The notes beneath the pieces are model-generated. The model was given only the letters and a program-made list of their open reading frames with translations. It ran no database searches and was not told the DNA's origin. A stretch of DNA of 64,000 bases, taken from Limanda limanda. Taxonomy: Eukaryota > Chordata > Actinopteri > Pleuronectiformes > Pleuronectidae. This document shows positions 1-11,200 of this stretch, piece by piece. Made by a program: the position numbers and the translations under genes. The stretch covers positions 186,001 through 250,000 of the forward strand of contig NW_026870438.1 in assembly GCF_963576545.1 (NCBI RefSeq), in the 5' to 3' direction. Each line of letters starts with the position of its first letter. Position 1 is the first letter of the stretch.

Positions 1-49
1 AGAAAGAGATATTCTTGAATAACTTTTTTTGTGAAGGTCGGAGAGACTT
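1..49 (+). repeat. Truncated monomer A at left edge (core end plus tail)
   Basis: The first 49 bases are the last bases of an A core followed by the 44-bp shared tail, and run directly into the B monomer at 50. The array therefore continues beyond the left edge of the window. Confidence 0.95.
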
Positions 50-204
50 GGAAAGTGGTTGCATCTGGACTAATTTGGGTCCTGCGGATCGATTGGTACC
101 ATCCCCGAGCTTGTACGACCTTCGGAAGAGGTCGACCGACGAAATTCCCCCAAATCTGAGGAGATATTCTTGAATAACTTTTTTTGTGAAGGTCGGAGAG
201 ACTT
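50..204 (+). repeat. Monomer B, first complete copy (155 bp)
   Basis: B has a 79-bp head starting GGAAAGTGG, a 32-bp core containing the palindrome GGTCGACC and a CCCCC run, and the 44-bp tail shared with A. It contains no TTAGGG. About 132 copies occur in the window and each is flanked by A on both sides. Common variants are GAAAAGTGG at the start, ATGCCCGAG for ATCCCCGAG, CTTGCGG for CCTGCGG, and CTGCAGATC for CTGCGGATC. These variants mark block ancestry. Confidence 0.97.
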
Positions 205-367
205 GCAAGTAGGCTCTACCCCCACTAAATGGGGTTGCGCGCATCGATCGGTACCATCCTTGAGCTTCTCCGACTTTCGGAAGGGTTAGGGTTAGGGATA
301 GGGATGAAAGCACATAGGAGAAAGAGATATTCTTGAATAACTTTTTTTGTGAAGGTCGGAGAGACTT
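205..367 (+). repeat. Monomer A, subtype A1 (163 bp)
   Basis: This is the A subtype that normally follows B, marked by GGGGTTGCGCGC at about head position 30. The TT breaks the outer base pairs of a hairpin that is complete in A2. In this copy the telomeric tract carries one substitution (TTAGGGATAGGG). A cleaner A1 copy lies at 1485-1647. Confidence 0.95.
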
Positions 368-379
368 GCAAGTAGGCTC

Positions 380-399
380 TACCCCCACTAAATGGGGTA
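380..399 (+). other. Hairpin-forming dyad in A2 head
   Basis: TACCCC (380-385) and GGGGTA (394-399) are exact inverted complements around an 8-base loop. The dyad recurs in every A2 unit. In A1 the right arm reads GGGGTT, so the outer pairs are lost. In units carrying TACTCCC one inner pair is lost. A structural role is inference only. Confidence 0.7.
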
Positions 400-445
400 G
401 CGCGCATCGATCGGTACCATCCTTGAGCTTCTCCGACTTTCGGAA

Positions 446-466
446 GGGTTAGGGTTAGGGTTAGGG
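446..466 (+). repeat. Interstitial telomeric tract GGG(TTAGGG)3, potential G-quadruplex
   Basis: Four GGG tracts separated by TTA sit at the head/core junction. The first GGG is completed by the last base of the head (GAAG joined to GG). This is the minimal four-tract human-type telomeric quadruplex sequence. It recurs in most A units at the same position. Shorter forms differ by exactly one TTAGGG and have three tracts. The G-rich strand is always +. Confidence 0.95.
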
Positions 467-486
467 ATGAAAGCACATAGGAGAAA

Positions 487-530
487 GAGATATTCTTGAA
501 TAACTTTTTTTGTGAAGGTCGGAGAGACTT
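487..530 (+). repeat. 44-bp tail box shared by A and B
   Basis: The tail starts GAGATATTCTTGAATAAC, then has a T7 run and GTGAAGGTCGGAGAGACTT. It closes every A and every B unit and is nearly invariant, whereas the A and B heads differ at about 29% of positions. Known variants are GTAAAGG for GTGAAGG, a T9 form at about 38370 and 41244, and GTCAGAG for GTCGGAG. No protein-binding site is recognised in it. Confidence 0.93.
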
Positions 531-596
531 GGAAAGTGGTTGCATCTGGACTAATTTGGGTCCTGCGGATCGATTGGTACCATGCCCGAGCTTGTA

Positions 597-618
597 CGAC
601 CTTCGGAAGAGGTCGACC
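597..618 (+). other. Dyad plus palindrome in B (CGACCT...AGGTCG and GGTCGACC)
   Basis: CGACCT (597-602) pairs with AGGTCG (610-615) across a 7-base loop. The right arm overlaps a perfect 8-bp palindrome, GGTCGACC (611-618). The element spans the B head/core junction, the same place where A carries its telomeric tract. It recurs in nearly all B units. A few copies break an arm or loop base, for example GGAAAAGG at about 38153, TTCGTAAG at about 43424 and TTCGAAAG at 49041. Confidence 0.7.
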
Positions 619-2299
619 GACGAAATTCCCCCAAATCTGAGGAGATATTCTTGAATAACTTTTTTTGTGAAGGTCGGAGAGACTTGCAAGTAGGCTCTAC
701 CCCCACTAAATGGGGTTGCGCGCATCGATCGGTACCATCCTTGAGCTTCTCCGACTTTCGGAAGGGTTAGGGTTAGGGTGAGGGATGAAAGCACATAGGA
801 GAAAGAGATATTCTTGAATAACTTTTTTTGTGAAGGTCGGAGAGACTTGCAAGTAGGCTCTACCCCCACTAAATGGGGTAGCGCGCATCGATCGGTACCA
901 TCCTTGAGCTTCTCCGACTTTCGGAAGGGTTAGGGTTAGGGTTAGGGATGAAAGCACATAGGAGAAAGAGATATTCTTGAATAACTTTTTTTGTAAAGGT
1001 CGGAGAGACTTGGAAAGTGGTTGCATCTGGACTAATTTGGGTCCTGCAGATCGATTGGTACCATCCCCGAGCTTGTACGACCTTCGGAAGAGGTCGACCG
1101 ACGAAATTCCCCCAAATCTGAGGAGATATTCTTGAATAACTTTTTTTGTGAAGGTCGGAGAGACTTGCAAGTAGGCTCTACCCCCACTAAATGGGGTTGC
1201 GCGCATCGATCGGTACCATCCTTGAGCTTCTCCGACTTTCGGAAGGGTTAGGGTTAGGGTTAGGGATGAAAGCACATAGGAGAAAGAGATATTCTTGAAT
1301 AACTTTTTTTGTGAAGGTCGGAGAGACTTGAAAAGTGGTTGCATCTGGACTAATTTGGGTCCTGCGGATCGATTGGTACCATCCCCGAGCTTGTACGACC
1401 TTCGGAAGAGGTCGACCGACGAAATTCCCCCAAATCTGAGGAGATATTCTTGAATAACTTTTTTTGTGAAGGTCGGAGAGACTTGCAAGTAGGCTCTACC
1501 CCCACTAAATGGGGTTGCGCGCATCGATCGGTACCATCCTTGAGCTTCTCCGACTTTCGGAAGGGTTAGGGTTAGGGTTAGGGATGAAAGCACATAGGAG
1601 AAAGAGATATTCTTGAATAACTTTTTTTGTGAAGGTCGGAGAGACTTGCAAGTAGGCTCTACCCCCACTAAATGGGGTAGCGCGCATCGATCGGTACCAT
1701 CCTTGAGCTTCTCCGACTTTCGGAAGGGTTAGGGTTAGGGTTAGGGATGAAAGCACATAGGAGAAAGAGATATTCTTGAATAACTTTTTTTGTGAAGGTC
1801 GGAGAGACTTGGAAAGTGGTTGCATCTGGACTAATTTGGGTCCTGCGGATCGATTGGTACCATGCCCGAGCTTGTACGACCTTCGGAAGAGGTCGACCGA
1901 CGAAATTCCCCCAAATCTGAGGAGATATTCTTGAATAACTTTTTTTGTGAAGGTCGGAGAGACTTGCAAGTAGGCTCTACCCCCACTAAATGGGGTTGCG
2001 CGCATCGATCGGTACCATCCTTGAGCTTCTCCGACTTTCGGAAGGGTTAGGGTTAGGGTTAGGGATGAAAGCACATAGGAGAAAGAGATATTCTTGAATA
2101 ACTTTTTTTGTGAAGGTCGGAGAGACTTGCAAGTAGGCTCTACCCCCACTAAATGGGGTAGCGCGCATCGATCGGTACCATCCTTGAGCTTCTCCGACTT
2201 TCGGAAGGGTTAGGGTTAGGGTTAGGGATGAAAGCACATAGGAGAAAGAGATATTCTTGAATAACTTTTTTTGTAAAGGTCGGAGAGACTTGGAAAGTG

Positions 2300-5200
2300 G
2301 TTGCATCTGGACTAATTTGGGTCCTGCGGATCGATTGGTACCATCCCCGAGCTTGTACGACCTTCGGAAGAGGTCGACCGACGAAATTCCCCCAAATCTG
2401 AGGAGATATTCTTGAATAACTTTTTTTGTGAAGGTCGGAGAGACTTGCAAGTAGGCTCTACCCCCACTAAATGGGGTTGCGCGCATCGATCGGTACCATC
2501 CTTGAGCTTCTCCGACTTTCGGAAGGGTTAGGGTTAGGAATGAAAGCACATAGGAGAAAGAGATATTCTTGAATAACTTTTTTTGTGAAGGTCGGAGAGA
2601 CTTGCAAGTAGGCTCTACCCCCACTAAATGGGGTAGCGCGCATCGATCGGTACCATCCTTGAGCTTCTCCGACTTTCGGAAGGGTTAGGGTTAGGGTTAG
2701 GGATGAAAGCACATAGGAGAAAGAGATATTCTTGAATAACTTTTTTTGTGAAGGTCGGAGAGACTTGGAAAGTGGTTGCATCTGGACTAATTTGGGTCTT
2801 GCGGATCGATTGGTACCATGCCCGAGCTTGTACGACCTTCGGAAGAGGTCGACCGACGAAATTCCCCCAAATCTGAGGAGATATTCTTGAATAACTTTTT
2901 TTGTGAAGGTCGGAGAGACTTGCAAGTAGGCTCTACCCCCACTAAATGGGGTAGCGCGCATCGATCGGTACCATCCTTGAGCTTCTCCGACTTTCGGAAG
3001 GGTTAGGGTTAGGGTTAGGGATGAAAGCACATAGGAGAAAGAGATATTCTTGAATAACTTTTTTTGTAAAGGTCGGAGAGACTTGGAAAGTGGTTGCATC
3101 TGGACTAATTTGGGTCCTGCGGATCGATTGGTACCATCCCCGAGCTTGTACGACCTTCGGAAGAGGTCGACCGACGAAATTCCCCCAAATCTGAGGAGAT
3201 ATTCTTGAATAACTTTTTTTGTGAAGGTCGGAGAGACTTGCAAGTAGGCTCTACCCCCACTAAATGGGGTTGCGCGCATCGATCGGTACCATCCTTGAGC
3301 TTCTCCGACTTTCGGAAGGGTTAGGGTTAGGGTTAGGGATGAAAGCACATAGGAGAAAGAGATATTCTTGAATAACTTTTTTTGTGAAGGTCGGAGAGAC
3401 TTGCAAGTAGGCTCTACCCCCACTAAATGGGGTAGCGCGCATCGATCGGTACCATCCTTGAGCTTCTCCGACTTTCGGAAGGGTTAGGGTTAGGGTTAGG
3501 GATGAAAGCACATAGGAGAAAGAGATATTCTTGAATAACTTTTTTTGTGAAGGTCGGAGAGACTTGGAAAGTGGTTGCATCTGGACTAATTTGGGTCCTG
3601 CGGATCGATTGGTACCATCCCCGAGCTTGTACGACCTTCGGAAGAGGTCGACCGACGAAATTCCCCCAAATCTGAGGAGATATTCTTGAATAACTTTTTT
3701 TGTGAAGGTCGGAGAGACTTGCAAGTAGGCTCTACCCCCACTAAATGGGGTTGCGCGCATCGATCGGTACCATCCTTGAGCTTCTCCGACTTTCGGAAGG
3801 GTTAGGGTTAGGGTTAGGGATGAAAGCACATAGGAGAAAGAGATATTCTTGAATAACTTTTTTTGTGAAGGTCGGAGAGACTTGAAAAGTGGTTGCATCT
3901 GGACTAATTTGGGTCCTGCGGATCGATTGGTACCATCCCCGAGCTTGTACGACCTTCGGAAGAGGTCGACCGACGAAATTCCCCCAAATCTGAGGAGATA
4001 TTCTTGAATAACTTTTTTTGTGAAGGTCGGAGAGACTTGCAAGTAGGCTCTACCCCCACTAAATGGGGTTGCGCGCATCGATCGGTACCATCCTTGAGCT
4101 TCTCCGACTTTCGGAAGGGTTAGGGTTAGGGTTAGGGATGAAAGCACATAGGAGAAAGAGATATTCTTGAATAACTTTTTTTGTGAAGGTCGGAGAGACT
4201 TGCAAGTAGGCTCTACCCCCACTAAATGGGGTAGCGCGCATCGATCGGTACCATCTTTGAGCTTCTCCGACTTTCGGAAGGGTTAGGGTTAGGGTTAGGG
4301 ATGAAAGCACATAGGAGAAAGAGATATTCTTGAATAACTTTTTTTGTGAAGGTCGGAGAGACTTGAAAAGTGGTTGCATCTGGACTAATTTGGGTCCTGC
4401 AGATCGATTGGTACCATCCCCGAGCTTGTACGACCTTCGGAAGAGGTCGACCGACGAAATTCCCCCAAATCTGAGGAGATATTCTTGAATAACTTTTTTT
4501 GTGAAGGTCGGAGAGACTTGCAAGTAGGCTCTACCCCCACTAAATGGGGTTGCGCGCATCGATCGGTACCATCCTTGAGCTTCTCCGACTTTCGGAAGGG
4601 TTAGGGTTAGGGTTAGGGATGAAAGCACATAGGAGAAAGAGATATTCTTGAATAACTTTTTTTGTGAAGGTCGGAGAGACTTGCAAGTAGGCTCTACCCC
4701 CACTAAATGGGGTAGCGCGCATCGATCGGTACCATCCTTGAGCTTCTCCGACTTTCGGAAGGGTTAGGGTTAGGGTTAGGGATGAAAGCACATAGGAGAA
4801 AGAGATATTCTTGAATAACTTTTTTTGTAAAGGTCGGAGAGACTTGGAAAGTGGTTGCATCTGGACTAATTTGGGTCCTGCGGATCGATTGGTACCATCC
4901 CCGAGCTTGTACGACCTTCGGAAGAGGTCGACCGACGAAATTCCCCCAAATCTGAGGAGATATTCTTGAATAACTTTTTTTGTGAAGGTCGGAGAGACTT
5001 GCAAGTAGGCTCTACCCCCACTAAATGGGGTTGCGCGCATCGATCGGTACCATCCTTGAGCTTCTCCGACTTTCGGAAGGGTTAGGGTTAGGAATGAAAG
5101 CACATAGGAGAAAGAGATATTCTTGAATAACTTTTTTTGTGAAGGTCGGAGAGACTTGCAAGTAGGCTCTACCCCCACTAAATGGGGTAGCGCGCATCGA
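2300..5200 (+). repeat. Block repeated at +10,381 bp (matches about 12.7-15.6 kb)
   Basis: The order of A-runs and the paired TTAGGAATG and GTCTTGCGG markers match at an offset of 10,381 bp (2818 with 13199; 4222 with 14603). The blocks diverge at about 5.2 kb, where the left copy has two successive AAB modules and the right copy has an extra AB. Confidence 0.75.
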
Positions 5201-8200
5201 TCGGTACCATCCTTGAGCTTCTCCGACTTTCGGAAGGGTTAGGGTTAGGGTTAGGGATGAAAGCACATAGGAGAAAGAGATATTCTTGAATAACTTTTTT
5301 TGTAAAGGTCGGAGAGACTTGGAAAGTGGTTGCATCTGGACTAATTTGGGTCCTGCGGATCGATTGGTACCATCCCCGAGCTTGTACGACCTTCGGAAGA
5401 GGTCGACCGACGAAATTCCCCCAAATCTGAGGAGATATTCTTGAATAACTTTTTTTGTGAAGGTCGGAGAGACTTGCAAGTAGGCTCTACCCCCACTAAA
5501 TGGGGTTGCGCGCATCGATCGGTACCATCCTTGAGCTTCTCCGACTTTCGGAAGGGTTAGGGTTAGGAATGAAAGCACATAGGAGAAAGAGATATTCTTG
5601 AATAACTTTTTTTGTGAAGGTCGGAGAGACTTGCAAGTAGGCTCTACCCCCACTAAATGGGGTAGCGCGCATCGATCGGTACCATCCTTGAGCTTCTCCG
5701 ACTTTCGGAAGGGTTAGGGTTAGGGATGAAAGCACATAGGAGAAAGAGATATTCTTGAATAACTTTTTTTGTGAAGGTCGGAGAGACTTGGAAAGTGGTT
5801 GCATCTGGACTAATTTGGGTCTTGCGGATCGATTGGTACCATGCCCGAGCTTGTACGACCTTCGGAAGAGGTCGACCGACGAAATTCCCCCAAATCTGAG
5901 GAGATATTCTTGAATAACTTTTTTTGTGAAGGTCGGAGAGACTTGCAAGTAGGCTCTACCCCCACTAAATGGGGTAGCGCGCATCGATCGGTACCATCCT
6001 TGAGCTTCTCCGACTTTCGGAAGGGTTAGGGTTAGGGTTAGGGATGAAAGCACATAGGAGAAAGAGATATTCTTGAATAACTTTTTTTGTAAAGGTCGGA
6101 GAGACTTGGAAAGTGGTTGCATCTGGACTAATTTGGGTCCTGCGGATCGATTGGTACCATCCCCGAGCTTGTACGACCTTCGGAAGAGGTCGACCGACGA
6201 AATTCCCCCAAATCTGAGGAGATATTCTTGAATAACTTTTTTTGTGAAGGTCGGAGAGACTTGCAAGTAGGCTCTACCCCCACTAAATGGGGTTGCGCGC
6301 ATCGATCGGTACCATCCTTGAGCTTCTCCGACTTTCGGAAGGGTTAGGGTTAGGGTTAGGGATGAAAGCACATAGGAGAAAGAGATATTCTTGAATAACT
6401 TTTTTTGTGAAGGTCGGAGAGACTTGCAAGTAGGCTCTACCCCCACTAAATGGGGTAGCGCGCATCGATCGGTACCATCCTTGAGCTTCTCCGACTTTCG
6501 GAAGGGTTAGGGTTAGGGTTAGGGATGAAAGCACATAGGAGAAAGAGATATTCTTGAATAACTTTTTTTGTGAAGGTCGGAGAGACTTGGAAAGTGGTTG
6601 CATCTGGACTAATTTGGGTCCTGCGGATCGATTGGTACCATCCCCGAGCTTGTACGACCTTCGGAAGAGGTCGACCGACGAAATTCCCCCAAATCTGAGG
6701 AGATATTCTTGAATAACTTTTTTTGTGAAGGTCGGAGAGACTTGCAAGTAGGCTCTACCCCCACTAAATGGGGTTGCGCGCATCGATCGGTACCATCCTT
6801 GAGCTTCTCCGACTTTCGGAAGGGTTAGGGTTAGGGTTAGGGATGAAAGCACATAGGAGAAAGAGATATTCTTGAATAACTTTTTTTGTGAAGGTCGGAG
6901 AGACTTGCAAGTAGGCTCTACCCCCACTAAATGGGGTAGCGCGCATCGATCGGTACCATCCTTGAGCTTCTCCGACTTTCGGAAGGGTTAGGGTTAGGGT
7001 TAGGGATGAAAGCACATAGGAGAAAGAGATATTCTTGAATAACTTTTTTTGTGAAGGTCGGAGAGACTTGGAAAGTGGTTGCATCTGGACTAATTTGGGT
7101 CCTGCGGATCGATTGGTACCATCCCCGAGCTTGTACGACCTTCGGAAGAGGTCGACCGACGAAATTCCCCCAAATCTGAGGAGATATTCTTGAATAACTT
7201 TTTTTGTGAAGGTCGGAGAGACTTGCAAGTAGGCTCTACCCCCACTAAATGGGGTTGCGCGCATCGATCGGTACCATCCTTGAGCTTCTCCGACTTTCGG
7301 AAGGGTTAGGGTTAGGGTTAGGGATGAAAGCACATAGGAGAAAGAGATATTCTTGAATAACTTTTTTTGTGAAGGTCGGAGAGACTTGCAAGTAGGCTCT
7401 ACCCCCACTAAATGGGGTAGCGCGCATCGATCGGTACCATCCTTGAGCTTCTCCGACTTTCGGAAGGGTTAGGGTTAGGGTTAGGGATGAAAGCACATAG
7501 GAGAAAGAGATATTCTTGAATAACTTTTTTTGTGAAGGTCGGAGAGACTTGGAAAGTGGTTGCATCTGGACTAATTTGGGTCCTGCGGATCGATTGGTAC
7601 CATCCCCGAGCTTGTACGACCTTCGGAAGAGGTCGACCGACGAAATTCCCCCAAATCTGAGGAGATATTCTTGAATAACTTTTTTTGTGAAGGTCGGAGA
7701 GACTTGCAAGTAGGCTCTACCCCCACTAAATGGGGTTGCGCGCATCGATCGGTACCATCCTTGAGCTTCTCCGACTTTCGGAAGGGTTAGGGTTAGGGTG
7801 AGGGATGAAAGCACATAGGAGAAAGAGATATTCTTGAATAACTTTTTTTGTGAAGGTCGGAGAGACTTGCAAGTAGGCTCTACCCCCACTAAATGGGGTA
7901 GCGCGCATCGATCGGTACCATCCTTGAGCTTCTCCGACTTTCGGAAGGGTTAGGGTTAGGGTTAGGGATGAAAGCACATAGGAGAAAGAGATATTCTTGA
8001 ATAACTTTTTTTGTAAAGGTCGGAGAGACTTGGAAAGTGGTTGCATCTGGACTAATTTGGGTCCTGCAGATCGATTGGTACCATCCCCGAGCTTGTACGA
8101 CCTTCGGAAGAGGTCGACCGACGAAATTCCCCCAAATCTGAGGAGATATTCTTGAATAACTTTTTTTGTGAAGGTCGGAGAGACTTGCAAGTAGGCTCTA

Positions 8201-11200
8201 CCCCCACTAAATGGGGTTGCGCGCATCGATCGGTACCATCCTTGAGCTTCTCCGACTTTCGGAAGGGTTAGGGTTAGGGTTAGGGATGAAAGCACATAGG
8301 AGAAAGAGATATTCTTGAATAACTTTTTTTGTGAAGGTCGGAGAGACTTGAAAAGTGGTTGCATCTGGACTAATTTGGGTCCTGCGGATCGATTGGTACC
8401 ATCCCCGAGCTTGTACGACCTTCGGAAGAGGTCGACCGACGAAATTCCCCCAAATCTGAGGAGATATTCTTGAATAACTTTTTTTGTGAAGGTCGGAGAG
8501 ACTTGCAAGTAGGCTCTACCCCCACTAAATGGGGTTGCGCGCATCGATCGGTACCATCCTTGAGCTTCTCCGACTTTCGGAAGGGTTAGGGTTAGGGTTA
8601 GGGATGAAAGCACATAGGAGAAAGAGATATTCTTGAATAACTTTTTTTGTGAAGGTCGGAGAGACTTGCAAGTAGGCTCTACCCCCACTAAATGGGGTAG
8701 CGCGCATCGATCGGTACCATCCTTGAGCTTCTCCGACTTTCGGAAGGGTTAGGGTTAGGGTTAGGGATGAAAGCACATAGGAGAAAGAGATATTCTTGAA
8801 TAACTTTTTTTGTGAAGGTCGGAGAGACTTGGAAAGTGGTTGCATCTGGACTAATTTGGGTCCTGCGGATCGATTGGTACCATGCCCGAGCTTGTACGAC
8901 CTTCGGAAGAGGTCGACCGACGAAATTCCCCCAAATCTGAGGAGATATTCTTGAATAACTTTTTTTGTGAAGGTCGGAGAGACTTGCAAGTAGGCTCTAC
9001 CCCCACTAAATGGGGTTGCGCGCATCGATCGGTACCATCCTTGAGCTTCTCCGACTTTCGGAAGGGTTAGGGTTAGGGTTAGGGATGAAAGCACATAGGA
9101 GAAAGAGATATTCTTGAATAACTTTTTTTGTGAAGGTCGGAGAGACTTGCAAGTAGGCTCTACCCCCACTAAATGGGGTAGCGCGCATCGATCGGTACCA
9201 TCCTTGAGCTTCTCCGACTTTCGGAAGGGTTAGGGTTAGGGTTAGGGATGAAAGCACATAGGAGAAAGAGATATTCTTGAATAACTTTTTTTGTAAAGGT
9301 CGGAGAGACTTGGAAAGTGGTTGCATCTGGACTAATTTGGGTCCTGCGGATCGATTGGTACCATCCCCGAGCTTGTACGACCTTCGGAAGAGGTCGACCG
9401 ACGAAATTCCCCCAAATCTGAGGAGATATTCTTGAATAACTTTTTTTGTGAAGGTCGGAGAGACTTGCAAGTAGGCTCTACCCCCACTAAATGGGGTTGC
9501 GCGCATCGATCGGTACCATCCTTGAGCTTCTCCGACTTTCGGAAGGGTTAGGGTTAGGAATGAAAGCACATAGGAGAAAGAGATATTCTTGAATAACTTT
9601 TTTTGTGAAGGTCGGAGAGACTTGCAAGTAGGCTCTACCCCCACTAAATGGGGTAGCGCGCATCGATCGGTACCATCCTTGAGCTTCTCCGACTTTCGGA
9701 AGGGTTAGGGTTAGGGTTAGGGATGAAAGCACATAGGAGAAAGAGATATTCTTGAATAACTTTTTTTGTGAAGGTCGGAGAGACTTGGAAAGTGGTTGCA
9801 TCTGGACTAATTTGGGTCTTGCGGATCGATTGGTACCATGCCCGAGCTTGTACGACCTTCGGAAGAGGTCGACCGACGAAATTCCCCCAAATCTGAGGAG
9901 ATATTCTTGAATAACTTTTTTTGTGAAGGTCGGAGAGACTTGCAAGTAGGCTCTACCCCCACTAAATGGGGTAGCGCGCATCGATCGGTACCATCCTTGA
10001 GCTTCTCCGACTTTCGGAAGGGTTAGGGTTAGGGTTAGGGATGAAAGCACATAGGAGAAAGAGATATTCTTGAATAACTTTTTTTGTAAAGGTCGGAGAG
10101 ACTTGGAAAGTGGTTGCATCTGGACTAATTTGGGTCCTGCGGATCGATTGGTACCATCCCCGAGCTTGTACGACCTTCGGAAGAGGTCGACCGACGAAAT
10201 TCCCCCAAATCTGAGGAGATATTCTTGAATAACTTTTTTTGTGAAGGTCGGAGAGACTTGCAAGTAGGCTCTACCCCCACTAAATGGGGTTGCGCGCATC
10301 GATCGGTACCATCCTTGAGCTTCTCCGACTTTCGGAAGGGTTAGGGTTAGGGTTAGGGATGAAAGCACATAGGAGAAAGAGATATTCTTGAATAACTTTT
10401 TTTGTGAAGGTCGGAGAGACTTGCAAGTAGGCTCTACCCCCACTAAATGGGGTAGCGCGCATCGATCGGTACCATCCTTGAGCTTCTCCGACTTTCGGAA
10501 GGGTTAGGGTTAGGGTTAGGGATGAAAGCACATAGGAGAAAGAGATATTCTTGAATAACTTTTTTTGTGAAGGTCGGAGAGACTTGGAAAGTGGTTGCAT
10601 CTGGACTAATTTGGGTCCTGCGGATCGATTGGTACCATCCCCGAGCTTGTACGACCTTCGGAAGAGGTCGACCGACGAAATTCCCCCAAATCTGAGGAGA
10701 TATTCTTGAATAACTTTTTTTGTGAAGGTCGGAGAGACTTGCAAGTAGGCTCTACCCCCACTAAATGGGGTTGCGCGCATCGATCGGTACCATCCTTGAG
10801 CTTCTCCGACTTTCGGAAGGGTTAGGGTTAGGGTTAGGGATGAAAGCACATAGGAGAAAGAGATATTCTTGAATAACTTTTTTTGTGAAGGTCGGAGAGA
10901 CTTGAAAAGTGGTTGCATCTGGACTAATTTGGGTCCTGCGGATCGATTGGTACCATCCCCGAGCTTGTACGACCTTCGGAAGAGGTCGACCGACGAAATT
11001 CCCCCAAATCTGAGGAGATATTCTTGAATAACTTTTTTTGTGAAGGTCGGAGAGACTTGCAAGTAGGCTCTACCCCCACTAAATGGGGTTGCGCGCATCG
11101 ATCGGTACCATCCTTGAGCTTCTCCGACTTTCGGAAGGGTTAGGGTTAGGGTTAGGGATGAAAGCACATAGGAGAAAGAGATATTCTTGAATAACTTTTT

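Larger units (their letters stand above)
368..530 (+). repeat. Monomer A, subtype A2, reference copy (163 bp)
   Basis: This is a canonical A unit. The head is 368-446 (79 bp), the core 447-486 (40 bp, telomeric tract plus an ATGAAAGCACATAGG element), and the tail 487-530 (44 bp). It is marked by GGGGTAGCGCGC and precedes a B unit. The window holds roughly 268 A units. Overlapping palindromes ATCGAT, CGATCG and GGTACC sit in the middle of the head. Confidence 0.97.
1..4720 (+). repeat. Block repeated at +7,020 bp (matches about 7021-11740)
   Basis: Unit order, 6-bp length variants and diagnostic substitutions match at an offset of 7,020 bp, including the TTAGGGTGAGGG variant near 777 and again near 7797, and the ATCTTTGAG variant near 4252 and again near 11272. 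Differences are sparse, for example ATGCCC versus ATCCCC near 582/7602. The match fails after about 4.7 kb, where the right copy enters a run of four A units. Its left limit is outside the window or hidden by repetition. Confidence 0.8.

Noticed and set aside
487..530. Pol III gene with the T7 run as terminator
   Set aside because: The T7 run is in every monomer, but I could not find convincing A-box and B-box promoter elements at suitable spacing in A or B.
597..618. Rho-independent terminator or bacterial operator
   Set aside because: The dyad is short, not followed by a T-run, repeated in nearly all B units, and the sequence is not from a gene-bearing bacterial context.
582..770. 62-codon plus-strand frames starting at ATGCCCGAG as small genes
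   Set aside because: The start exists only in one B variant and the frame runs into the telomeric tract. No upstream signal differs from the other B units.
225..869. Minus-strand frames of 108 to 378 codons as a repeated protein family
   Set aside because: They are by-products of the 318-bp AB period, use mostly GTG starts, overlap each other in shifted frames by one A unit, and contain translated telomeric repeat. No domain is recognisable.
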